Shown here: piece by piece, positions 1 through 8,019 of the stretch
How positions within the stretch are numbered: position 1 is the stretch's first letter
Layout: every line of letters starts with the position of its first letter
Origin: Candidatus Woesebacteria bacterium
Lineage (GTDB): Bacteria; Patescibacteriota; Microgenomatia; Woykebacterales; 2-01-FULL-43-14
Direction: 5' to 3'
Assembly: GCA_020060105.1 (NCBI GenBank)
Contig: JAGVAV010000001.1
Coordinates: forward strand, 1-49,522
Length of the DNA: 49,522 nucleotides
The notes under the pieces: model-generated
The model's database searches: none
What the model was told of the DNA's origin: nothing
The model's input: only the letters and a program-made list of their open reading frames with translations
Program-made: the position numbers and the translations under genes

Positions 1-218
1 AAAGCGTAGGTGCATGAATCTCCTAAAGCCCGCTTCACTTTTTGGGCGCCGTAGCCTACCACGATGACTATTTTCCCCAAACCTAAAGCTCTTAAGAGCC
101 GTAAGGTATAAAAAATTAAAGGCTTACCGGCAATTTCCTGCAAAACCTTCGGTCTATCCGAATTTAACCTTGTACCCTTTCCAGCCGCAAGGACAATTGC
201 GGCAACATCTTTAAACAC
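1..218 (-). CDS. Nucleotidyltransferase, GlmU/MobA-like N-terminal domain (3'-truncated by window edge)
   Basis: Reverse-strand reading from a GTG at 218: VFKDVAAIVLAAGKGTRLNSDRPKVLQEIAGKPLIFYTLRLLRALGLGKIVIVVGYGAQKVKRALGDS; LAAGKGTR(L/M) signature of sugar-phosphate nucleotidyltransferases. Confidence 0.8.
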   Translation of the reverse strand, partial: MFKDVAAIVLAAGKGTRLNSDRPKVLQEIAGKPLIFYTLRLLRALGLGKIVIVVGYGAQKVKRALGDSCTYA

Positions 219-236
219 GATATTTAAACCTTAAAC

Positions 237-1502
237 TTACAAAGCTTTTCTCACCGCCTCTTGATCAGACCAAGGAACTTCTTGATTTCCAAAACACATC
301 GTCTTCTCATGTCCCTTACCGCAAACCAGCACGCTATCCCCCGGCCTAGCCAACTTCTGAATCGCAAAATTTATCGCTTTTTGCCGATCTCCCTCCATCC
401 AAAAAGTTTTATTTAAAACTCCGCCCGACCGAACCAGCCCTTCCGCAATCATGGCCATAATTTGATTTGTATCTTCCGTCCTGGGATCCTCTGAAGTAAT
501 AATAACATAATCAGCCAGTCTCCCGGCGATTTTTCCCATCAGGGGACGTTTTTCCACATCCCTTAACCCAGCTGAACCAAAGACAACCACCAACCTGCCT
601 TTCGTTACCCCGCGCAAAGTTCGAAGAGCTTTTTCCATGGCGTTCGGGGTGTGGGCAAAGTCCACGTAAATGTTAAGGCTTTTTTCATTTTCAATCTTTT
701 CCATTCTTCCCTCAATTCCACTAAAGCTTGCCAAACCCTCTCTAATCACTTCATTTTCTACCCCTAAAGTTCTTACCGTCGCAATCGCCGCCAAGGCGTT
801 ATAAACATTAAACTCGCCGATCAAAGGCGTTTTAACCTGTTCCTCAACACGTTTATTTTCCTCCAAATAACTGTACGAAAAATTAGTTCCCTCAGGATTG
901 AAAGTAATATTTTTCGCTTTAACGTCTGCCTCATTTTTCAAGCCGTAGCTTATTATTTCTCCAGAAGACAGGAGAGAAAGCTTTGAGTAGGATTCATCGT
1001 CGATATTTAAAACACTTTTCCTTACTCCTCTGAGCAATTTTGCCTTGGCCAAAAGATATCTTTCGTAGGTCTTGTGATAGTCTAAGTGTTCGTGAGTGAC
1101 GTTGGTAATTACCCCTATCTGAAAATTGCATCCCCCCACCCGATTTTGATCCAGGCCATGAGAAGTTGTTTCCAGCACCACGTACTCGCTTCCCGCCTCA
1201 ACCATTTGTTTTAAATATTTCTGAACTTCCGCTGGATCGGGGGTAGTCACGTGAAAGCCGGTGTCATATTCCTGATCACCAACTACCGCCTTCACGGTTG
1301 AGATCATCGAAACCTTTTTTCCGGCGGTTTTTAGAAGATGATAAATGAGGTTAACTGTCGTCGTTTTTCCGTCTGTCCCGGTTACCCCGATAACTTTCAA
1401 CTTTTTAGCCGGAAAACCACAGTTAAAAGCCGCGTAAAGAGCCTGCAGGAGATGATAATAGTTTTTAAAGCGTTGAGGAATTTTTTGTTTTAGCGCTCTC
1501 AT
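237..1502 (-). CDS. murE: UDP-N-acetylmuramyl-tripeptide synthetase (Mur ligase)
   Basis: GVTGTDGKTTTVNLI P-loop, TTSHGLDQNRVGG, NVTHEHLDYHKTYE, DFAHTPNAMEKAL, GHEKTM motifs typical of MurE. Confidence 0.93.
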   Translation of the reverse strand: MRALKQKIPQRFKNYYHLLQALYAAFNCGFPAKKLKVIGVTGTDGKTTTVNLIYHLLKTAGKKVSMISTVKAVVGDQEYDTGFHVTTPDPAEVQKYLKQMVEAGSEYVVLETTSHGLDQNRVGGCNFQIGVITNVTHEHLDYHKTYERYLLAKAKLLRGVRKSVLNIDDESYSKLSLLSSGEIISYGLKNEADVKAKNITFNPEGTNFSYSYLEENKRVEEQVKTPLIGEFNVYNALAAIATVRTLGVENEVIREGLASFSGIEGRMEKIENEKSLNIYVDFAHTPNAMEKALRTLRGVTKGRLVVVFGSAGLRDVEKRPLMGKIAGRLADYVIITSEDPRTEDTNQIMAMIAEGLVRSGGVLNKTFWMEGDRQKAINFAIQKLARPGDSVLVCGKGHEKTMCFGNQEVPWSDQEAVRKAL

Positions 1503-1560
1503 GGCTTAATTTTAACACACTAAAGAAAAAGCTGAAAGTCCAAGGAAAACCCTTCGAGCG

Positions 1561-4500
1561 TCACCAAGACCAATCTTTCCGGAAATAGGAATAATCCAAA
1601 CCGTTAATTACCCCATCTTTGCTTAGATCAATCAAAGGATCCTGAAACGGCCTGCCCCAATGGGAAAAGAACTTCTGGGCGTCAAGAGAATCAACCCTTC
1701 CGTTTTGATCAAAATCTGACTTTGAGAAAACAGTTAAGCGACCGCTCCTTGCTGGATCATGAGCAAACATCGGCCAATCATAACTGGCCAAGTTTTCTCC
1801 AGACAAAGGAATCTCCCAAACGTAAAGATAACCGTGAGAAACCGTGGGAGATGACGGTCCTCGGACAATGATCAGCTCCAACCGGCCATTGTTGTCCAAA
1901 TCAGCAATCATTCCCGAATTCCAAAAGTAGCCGTAATCCAAATTTTGAAAAATTCTTTCCCAATAGGTTCCTCCTTTATCATCTATAATCGACACTCTCT
2001 GGCCGTACCCACCCAGAAACTCTAACCTCCCATCGCCGTTAACGTCACTAATAGAAGGAGTAACGGAACTAGCAAAAGTAGTGGAAGACTCTTGAAACTT
2101 CAAACCCTCCCAATCGTAAACCCGCAAACCGTACGTTCCCACCGCCACCTCATCCTGCCCGTCTCCGTCAATATCCGCTAAAGAAGGGCTATTTATCGGC
2201 AACCAAGCGTTAAGATAACGGTTGGCCGCTTGAGGCCAACCAGTTAAATAAGAAGCATCCTTTTGCCAAGCATAAACTAATAAATTGTTTCCTCCTTGGG
2301 TTCCCGCCATAGCGACCACTTCCAAAAGGCCGCTTCCGTCAATATCCCCCACCGACGCCGCGTCACGTAAAAGCATTTTCTCCCCGCTCGAAGATAAGGG
2401 GATCGTCAAGGGCCAACCCGGTAAGATGTCTCCTTGGTTGTTTAAGAGATAAAATTTGTCTTCGTTGCCGAAAGCAATTTCCACCTGCCCATCTTTATCT
2501 AAGTCCTCCACTACTGGGCTACCGTAACCTAAAATATCATCGTTGACGTTAAACCTTTTGGGAAATCCGCTAATCTCCGTCCCGTTGATCCGATAGGCGT
2601 GAAGAGTAAAAGTATTCGGTAAAGTAAAACCGCTTAAGCCTTCTAAAACAACCATTTCTTTCACCCCATCCCCATTTAGATCAGCCATGGCCGGAGTCCC
2701 GTCTGAATGGCGCGAAATCTTGAGGCTTGGAATGGGCCACTGGGGATGGAATGTCCCATCGCTTCGAATAACGTAGAGTTTCCTCAAGCCGTCTTGGATC
2801 CGAGAAGCGTTATTAGTCGAAACAGCGATAATTTCTTGTTTCCCGTCGTTATCTAGATCATAAACATTCGGAGGAACATCGAAATAGTAATCATTTTCAA
2901 TTTTTACCGGAAATCCCGGCAAGGTGCTTCCGTCTCTTCGAAAAGCGTAAATCTTTCCCGCTGGTCCAAGGACGATAACTTCTTTTTGCCCATCACCGTT
3001 CAAATCCGCCGCCACCGGAATCGAATTAGGGAAGCTAACCCCCTGGGCCTCAATGGGTTTCGGCCAACCCGAGGGCAAATCTTTATCTAGCCTAAAAGTA
3101 AATAGTTTTTGAAAATAGGGGCCTTGGGTAGAGTCAACCCTCAGGCGAATGGTATAAGTTCCTCCATCATTTAAAGCGGAAGTCTCCCATGTTCCTAATA
3201 AATTATTTTGAACCGGCTGATGCCCTTGGTTAAGCAAAGATATCCCTAAAGCCGACCAGGAGGAAGGAGCGCTCCCGACTCCCCATTCAATTTGATAACG
3301 GTCAAATGTCAAGTCTCCCTTCACTAGAGCAGTTCCGATTATTTCCACCACCCCTTTAGAGACTAAAGTCGTCGGGAAAGTCACTTGGGCTTCAAAGTTA
3401 TCAACTTCTAGGTCGAAAATCTGAAAACGAAAGGTCTTGCCACTTGTCGAAGTAGCGGTTAGAAGAATCGTGTTTAACCCTTCGGTTAGTTGGGTCGTAT
3501 TAACGGTCGCAAGAACTCCGCCAGTCACCTGGGTAGTAGAATTAGCCACTTCCAACCAAGTTGAAGGAGTCCTGCCATAGCCAGCTTCAACCTTGAAATT
3601 AGCAAAATCTTTCCCCGTTATCCCTCCAAGGATTTCAACGGCCGAACCGGAGACAACTTCACGGCTTGAAGGGCTGGTAATCACCGGAGCCAAAACAGAA
3701 GAAGTCGAGGCAGAGGAAAGAGCGTAACCAGCGTCAATTCGACCGTAACCAAAGTGAAGATCTTTCCCGACCGAGCCAAGATCGACAGCGGAGCTTCGAA
3801 GAATTTGTCTGATTTCCTCATTCGTCAAGGTTGGATAAAGGCTCACCAATAAGGCAGCTAAGCCCGCCACGTGGGGAGTGGCCATAGAAGTTCCCGACAT
3901 TCGGCAGTAACTGGTCCCCACCAAGGCACTACATCCCCACCCATTGGGAGCCTTAAGAGAGAGGATATCTGCTCCGGGGGCGGTCACGTCAATCTTTTCC
4001 CCCCAATTTGAAAAAGGAGCCCGATTGTCATTTGGGTCGGTGGCTCCGATGGTCAAAGCGTAATCCGCCGAAGCGGGGGAATAGTCTAGGGCGTCCGCCC
4101 CGTCATTTCCCGCCGCCACGACAATAACCATGCCCCGGTCGTGTTCATACTTAATCGCGTCATCAATCAAACTACTCTGACCAAGAGCCCCCCAACTATT
4201 TGAAGAAATCTTCGCTCCCATATCCGCCGCGTAATGCAAAGCGCCCACTGCCGCCCCTGTTGTTCCGCCCCCATTCATGTTGAGAAACTTTAAGGCCATT
4301 ATCTTACTTTTCCAACTTACGCCCACCACCCCTAGACTATTGTTGCCCGCCGCGGTAATCGTTCCGGCCGTGTGAGTGCCGTGGCCATGATCATCCATCG
4401 GATCGTTATCATTGTTAATAAAGTCCCAACCGTAATAATCATCCACGTAACCGTTTCCGTCGTCATCCCGGCCATTAAGAGGGACTTCTGCGCTGTTAAC

Positions 4501-5238
4501 CCACATGTTTTCTTTCAAATCCTCGTGGTTTCGATCTACTCCGGTATCGATACTGGCCACAATGACTGAAGTAGAACCGGTAACCTGATCCCAAGCTTTT
4601 TCAGAGTTTATTTTCTTCAATCCCCATAGGTCAGGATAAGTCTGACCCCAAGAGCCGGAGGAAGAGTAGTAAGGATCATTTGGAACTATAGAGGTTTCCA
4701 CCACAAAGTTAGGTTCCGCTTCGATCACGTTTGGATCAGACCGAAGTTCTTCAATCACCCTTCCCAGTTCAAAAACCTTAGGGTCGGGCGAATCTAAGGT
4801 TTTCTTCCCTTTGTCAAGCTCGGCTTCAATTTCTTTCGTTTCTCCCTCTAGAGTAACCTTGAACCAAGAAAAAAGGTCCGCCTCTGACTTTGACTTCTGG
4901 CCTGAATTGACAACCTTCCCGAATTTTTTGACCGAATGTTTGCGAAAAATCTTACTTAAGGAGGCGATCCCGGGATTTTGGGGATTTTCTTGAACCCTGT
5001 TTCTGACTTCTCTTTTAACTTTTATAAAAATTTCATTGGAAAGAAAACGAGACTTAACGGTGGAAGTCTGGGAGGTTGCCTTTTCTTCCTTTTCTTTGGC
5101 CGCTTCTACCTGAGGATCAGAACGACTAGAAGAAAGCACAAAAACAGACCCAGTTATAAGCAGGGTTGTAAACAGAGGGATTATTAAGCTAAAATGTTTT
5201 CCCCTCTTAGCCCAAGTCATCGTGGTGTTAGCTAACAA
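1561..5238 (-). CDS. Secreted subtilisin-like (S8) serine protease with FG-GAP/VCBS-like repeats and C-terminal dockerin-like Ca-binding repeats
   Basis: Catalytic motifs SIDTGVD, HGHGTHTAGT, GTSMATPHVAGLAALL; multiple D-x-(N/D)-x-D-G repeats (ADLNGDGQKEV, DLDNDGKQEI, DVNGDGRLEF); C-term DFDQNGRVDSLDAQKFF..DLSKDGVINGLDYSYF. Confidence 0.93.
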   Translation of the reverse strand: MLANTTMTWAKRGKHFSLIIPLFTTLLITGSVFVLSSSRSDPQVEAAKEKEEKATSQTSTVKSRFLSNEIFIKVKREVRNRVQENPQNPGIASLSKIFRKHSVKKFGKVVNSGQKSKSEADLFSWFKVTLEGETKEIEAELDKGKKTLDSPDPKVFELGRVIEELRSDPNVIEAEPNFVVETSIVPNDPYYSSSGSWGQTYPDLWGLKKINSEKAWDQVTGSTSVIVASIDTGVDRNHEDLKENMWVNSAEVPLNGRDDDGNGYVDDYYGWDFINNDNDPMDDHGHGTHTAGTITAAGNNSLGVVGVSWKSKIMALKFLNMNGGGTTGAAVGALHYAADMGAKISSNSWGALGQSSLIDDAIKYEHDRGMVIVVAAGNDGADALDYSPASADYALTIGATDPNDNRAPFSNWGEKIDVTAPGADILSLKAPNGWGCSALVGTSYCRMSGTSMATPHVAGLAALLVSLYPTLTNEEIRQILRSSAVDLGSVGKDLHFGYGRIDAGYALSSASTSSVLAPVITSPSSREVVSGSAVEILGGITGKDFANFKVEAGYGRTPSTWLEVANSTTQVTGGVLATVNTTQLTEGLNTILLTATSTSGKTFRFQIFDLEVDNFEAQVTFPTTLVSKGVVEIIGTALVKGDLTFDRYQIEWGVGSAPSSWSALGISLLNQGHQPVQNNLLGTWETSALNDGGTYTIRLRVDSTQGPYFQKLFTFRLDKDLPSGWPKPIEAQGVSFPNSIPVAADLNGDGQKEVIVLGPAGKIYAFRRDGSTLPGFPVKIENDYYFDVPPNVYDLDNDGKQEIIAVSTNNASRIQDGLRKLYVIRSDGTFHPQWPIPSLKISRHSDGTPAMADLNGDGVKEMVVLEGLSGFTLPNTFTLHAYRINGTEISGFPKRFNVNDDILGYGSPVVEDLDKDGQVEIAFGNEDKFYLLNNQGDILPGWPLTIPLSSSGEKMLLRDAASVGDIDGSGLLEVVAMAGTQGGNNLLVYAWQKDASYLTGWPQAANRYLNAWLPINSPSLADIDGDGQDEVAVGTYGLRVYDWEGLKFQESSTTFASSVTPSISDVNGDGRLEFLGGYGQRVSIIDDKGGTYWERIFQNLDYGYFWNSGMIADLDNNGRLELIIVRGPSSPTVSHGYLYVWEIPLSGENLASYDWPMFAHDPARSGRLTVFSKSDFDQNGRVDSLDAQKFFSHWGRPFQDPLIDLSKDGVINGLDYSYFRKDWSW

Positions 5239-5299
5239 CCATTAGTTAGGTTTGTTGATTCTATTTTAGCATGATCGAGGAAAAAGTCCAATTACCTTA

Positions 5300-5342
5300 A
5301 TAGATAAAAAGATTCAACCCTTTTAGCTTCAGAAGGGTTGAA
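5300..5342 (-). terminator. Rho-independent terminator (minus strand) downstream of the truncated 5362-5577 ORF
   Basis: Perfect 10-bp inverted repeat TTCAACCCTT(5313-5322)/AAGGGTTGAA(5333-5342), followed on the minus strand by TCTTTTTATC. Confidence 0.75.
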
Positions 5343-5386
5343 CCCTAAACAGGATCACCTCCTAGGAACCAGCAGTCCGCACGCCA

Positions 5387-5485
5387 CGAAGCGGTTGCAT
5401 GTCCCTCTCGATGTCCGCCTCCAGATCACTCAGCCACTCTTGGGTTTGGTCATCCAGCAAGCCCTGTGATCCGGCAAAAACGTTT
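5387..5485. repeat. Direct repeat copy A (~99 bp)
   Basis: Near-identical to 6844-6943: two substitutions and a 1-nt deletion (ccctgtgatcc vs ccctggtgatcc) seen by eye. Confidence 0.92.
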
Positions 5486-5511
5486 ATTTTTAATACACAC
5501 CCTACGTATAG

Positions 5512-5540
5512 TTGAGTATTTGCTGCTTTTGTGCTATAAT
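5512..5540 (+). promoter_or_regulatory. Sigma70-like promoter for the 5570 gene
   Basis: TTGAGT (5512-5517), 17-nt spacer, TATAAT (5535-5540); AAGGAGG Shine-Dalgarno just before the ATG at 5570. Confidence 0.75.
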
Positions 5541-5569
5541 GCTTATATCCTATAAGAAGGAGGAGAGGA

Positions 5570-6163
5570 ATGATCAAGGTGGAATCTTCCCGTCAGGACA
5601 AAAGGGGGTACATAGCCGTCCTAGCCTGGATTGTTGTTTCGTTGGCTGCGGGTGCGTTTTTTATGAAAACCATCACTCCCGCTGAAGAGACTATCCAAAC
5701 AATCTACCCTGTTTGGATACCCTCCCACGCCGAGAAGGTCATGGAAGTTCGAAATTACATCCACCAATCCGGAGGATTTATCTCCGGCGGAACCGGAGGC
5801 ATTGGTAATTTGGAGCTTCTGGTCAGCAAGGAGTACTTCCAGCAGCACTCTGCCTTCTGGCCTTACGTCTTTGTCTCAGTTGTCAAGGACCCTCCAGGTA
5901 CCCCAAAATACATTATTCGCTACCTTGGACTGGAAAGCCGAGAGGCCTCTTTCGCTTGGACGTACGAAGAAACCCTATGGGCCAAACGTGCCTCCTATAA
6001 CATATCTTCTGCCCAGCTCACGGATGAGGGGGTGATCTTTACTTACGATAGGGACTTGGGGGGTGTGATCTTCCTGTCTTTCTTTATTGTCTCCCCCGCC
6101 ACTGGTTTAGCCATTTACCTGCTAGCAGGTCTGGTCGCTCTTGTAACCCAACGGCGAACCTAG
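5570..6163 (+). CDS. Predicted membrane protein of unknown function (two TM segments, extracytoplasmic central domain)
   Basis: Good promoter, SD and downstream terminator; N-term TM VLAWIVVSLAAGAFFM, C-term TM GLAIYLLAGLVALV. Confidence 0.75.
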   Translation: MIKVESSRQDKRGYIAVLAWIVVSLAAGAFFMKTITPAEETIQTIYPVWIPSHAEKVMEVRNYIHQSGGFISGGTGGIGNLELLVSKEYFQQHSAFWPYVFVSVVKDPPGTPKYIIRYLGLESREASFAWTYEETLWAKRASYNISSAQLTDEGVIFTYDRDLGGVIFLSFFIVSPATGLAIYLLAGLVALVTQRRT

Positions 6164-6178
6164 AGGGACTACAAAAGC

Positions 6179-6220
6179 AAAGCGCTTTGTTCCAATGCTT
6201 TTTGGACAAAGCGCTTTTTT
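6179..6220 (+). terminator. Rho-independent terminator for the 5570-6163 gene
   Basis: AAAGCGCTTTGTTCCA...TGGACAAAGCGCTTTTTT, long stem with a 1-nt bulge and T-run. Confidence 0.85.
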
Positions 6221-6399
6221 ATCTATATTTTATAGAGCAGACCACGAAAATATACAAACTATATCAGAAAGAACTGATAATCTGTTACCAAGACGCTATC
6301 TTAGCTGAAAATATTCTCCCCAACATAAGAGCATGACGCCTAATAACCAAAAAAGAGAGAAGGCTGTTTCCCAAATGGACATATCTCCAGAAGGAACGG

Positions 6400-6588
6400 T
6401 TATTCCGTTCCAGACTTTCGAAAATCCTCTTGTGGCAAGACCGCTGCTTTCAGGGGACGCTCCGGTTTCAGAAGGAAACCACAAAAAGAGGCTGACATAA
6501 ACTGCAAACCAAAAGTCCTGGCCACCAGTTCATCTGTTCTCCCAACCCAATAACCACAGTCCAATATAAACTGGCGGGAGAAACTCAA
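6400..6588 (-). CDS. Possible small ORF, unknown (TTG start); may be a decayed gene continuing in another frame into 6296-6484
   Basis: ORF track plus position between other small minus-strand genes; neighbouring overlapping frame encodes a hydrophobic tail ETAFSLFWLLGVMLLCW. Confidence 0.25.
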   Translation of the reverse strand: MSFSRQFILDCGYWVGRTDELVARTFGLQFMSASFCGFLLKPERPLKAAVLPQEDFRKSGTE

Positions 6589-6754
6589 TCGATATCCGCA
6601 AGGTTTCTCCTTGCGTACCTAGTTGTTTTAATTTTACCACAGTCAAGGAAAGGTTCAAAGTAAGCCTCCGAGGTGCCCTTGTTAGGAAGCTTAGACGAGC
6701 AGACTAACCACGCCGAAGGCGGGCGAAAAATCAACTCTGGGGTTTCTTGACCGA

Positions 6755-6806
6755 TAAAAGAAAGGCGCCTGTTTAAGGTTGAGGAAGCTCTTCCGCAAAC
6801 AGGCGC
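6755..6806 (-). terminator. Rho-independent terminator downstream of the 6828-7151 gene
   Basis: Perfect 10-bp inverted repeat GCGCCTGTTT (6765-6774)/AAACAGGCGC (6797-6806) with minus-strand CCTTTCTTTT tail. Confidence 0.8.
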
Positions 6807-6827
6807 GTGGGGTTGGGCATTCGTTTT

Positions 6828-7151
6828 CTAGGTGATCACATCGCGAAGCGATTGCATGGCCCTCTCGATGTCCGCCTCCAGATCACTCAGCCACTCTTGG
6901 GTTTGGTCATCCAGCAAGCCCTGGTGATCCGGCAAAAACGTTTCCATCAACCATTGATGACCGCTGTCGGTGCCGATGAAAACACGGCCAGAAACGTGCG
7001 TTATCGGGCCTAGGTGTTCACGGAGTGTTTGGTCTCTGACGAAACCCGAGGGTTTCCGGTACCTCTCTAACCAGAAACCCGGTTGATCGTCCCTGCAAAC
7101 GGCAATCACGTGATCGAAACCAGGTAGCAAAACATAACCTTTCAGGCCCAT
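6828..7151 (-). CDS. Hypothetical protein, 107 aa
   Basis: Own promoter, SD (AAGGAG) and terminator; product MGLKGYVLLPGFDHVIAVCRDDQPGFWLERYRK... not recognised. Confidence 0.7.
   Translation of the reverse strand: MGLKGYVLLPGFDHVIAVCRDDQPGFWLERYRKPSGFVRDQTLREHLGPITHVSGRVFIGTDSGHQWLMETFLPDHQGLLDDQTQEWLSDLEADIERAMQSLRDVIT
6844..6943. repeat. Direct repeat copy B (~100 bp)
   Basis: Near-identical to 5387-5485. Confidence 0.92.
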
Positions 7152-7184
7152 TTCCTTTTCTCCTTTCCCTAATTAGTGAAACGA

Positions 7185-7213
7185 ACTATAACAAAATCAA
7201 GAAAAAATGTCAA
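7185..7213 (-). promoter_or_regulatory. Sigma70-like promoter for the 6828-7151 gene
   Basis: Minus strand TTGACA (7213-7208), 17-nt spacer, TATAGT (7190-7185). Confidence 0.8.
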
Positions 7214-7261
7214 ACTATGGGTTAGTTGCGCCGTTGGTTAATGTCTTGGCGATGTTTTTCA

Positions 7262-7294
7262 TAAAAAAGCTGGACGCTTAGCACATCCAGCTTT
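7262..7294 (-). terminator. Rho-independent terminator downstream of the 7313-7912 gene
   Basis: AAAGCTGGA/TCCAGCTTT inverted repeat, minus-strand T-run (GCTTTTTTAT). Confidence 0.8.
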
Positions 7295-7312
7295 AGCAAG
7301 AGACTGAAAGAT

Positions 7313-7912
7313 CTAATTGAGTAGTTTAGACTTTAGAACGCTTAACTTCCTCTCGCTGATCTCATCCTTTCCCGGCTGGCTCACCAAATACTCTTCCATT
7401 CGGGCGATCATTTGGGAAAGGTCTTCTTGGGAAATTTCCTCCTTATACCCTCGCTCACGGGCCTCAATCATATATTCGAGCAGGGGGAAGGCCCAATCAC
7501 CTAGGTTTCCCCAATAATAACCCTGCTGACCACCTTGGATATAATTATCCATCAATCGGTTATACTCTTGGGGCGACCAGCGCACCGTGTCTAGAAATAG
7601 GTAGCTTTTGTCGTAGACCCGCTGCCAGTGGAGGAGCTCCTTGAAATACGAGATTTCCTTCTCCCGGAAATTCAGCCACCCTTGAAGGCTGTCTTTGTCG
7701 AACTGGAGACTAGCGTTTTTCCATTTTAAATCGGTCAGTTCATTATTTAGCTCCACTTTCTCCCAGAAGTAGCGATTCGCCTCGCTTCTCGCTTCTGAAA
7801 GCAGAACACTTTGCTTGGCTAGTTCTTGCCTCAAGGCAACCAAAGAGAAGTAGGCGATAAGATTGATAACAACCAGCACAAGAAGCAAGACGCCTATGAG
7901 GATACGTTTCAT
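7313..7912 (-). CDS. Membrane-anchored coiled-coil protein of unknown function
   Basis: N-terminal TM MKRILIGVLLLVLVVINLIAYF followed by a charged helical region; own promoter, AAGGAG SD and terminator. Confidence 0.8.
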   Translation of the reverse strand: MKRILIGVLLLVLVVINLIAYFSLVALRQELAKQSVLLSEARSEANRYFWEKVELNNELTDLKWKNASLQFDKDSLQGWLNFREKEISYFKELLHWQRVYDKSYLFLDTVRWSPQEYNRLMDNYIQGGQQGYYWGNLGDWAFPLLEYMIEARERGYKEEISQEDLSQMIARMEEYLVSQPGKDEISERKLSVLKSKLLN

Positions 7913-7940
7913 GATCCACTCTCCTTTTTATTTTTTTTAT

Positions 7941-7969
7941 ATATTAACAAACAATCGTGCTTCTGTCAA
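7941..7969 (-). promoter_or_regulatory. Sigma70-like promoter for the 7313-7912 gene
   Basis: Minus strand TTGACA (7969-7964), 17-nt spacer, TAATAT (7946-7941). Confidence 0.8.
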
Positions 7970-8019
7970 TGTTATAGGTTTTACAGCTCCCCTAAGGTTT
8001 CTCCTTGTGCAGCAAAAAA

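Larger units (their letters stand above)
5362..5577 (-). pseudogene. Truncated remnant sharing its C-terminal segment with the 6828-7151 gene
   Basis: QGLLDDQTQEWLSDLEADIER(D/A)MQ(P/S)LR shared with the 6828-7151 product; homology stops at 5485 and the upstream part lies in the promoter/5' region of the divergent 5570 gene. Confidence 0.6.

Noticed and set aside
4372-5187. Three small plus-strand ORFs (60-69 aa)
   Set aside because: Antisense to the subtilase; no independent signals.
5362-7151. Insertion sequence or transposon explaining the ~100-bp direct repeats
   Set aside because: No transposase-like ORF between the repeats, and the repeats are coding 3' ends rather than terminal inverted repeats; kept as a duplication finding only.
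5570-7912. Toxin-antitoxin or phage-defence interpretation of the small-gene block
   Set aside because: No recognisable toxin, antitoxin, nuclease or NTPase motifs; genes are monocistronic on both strands rather than paired.
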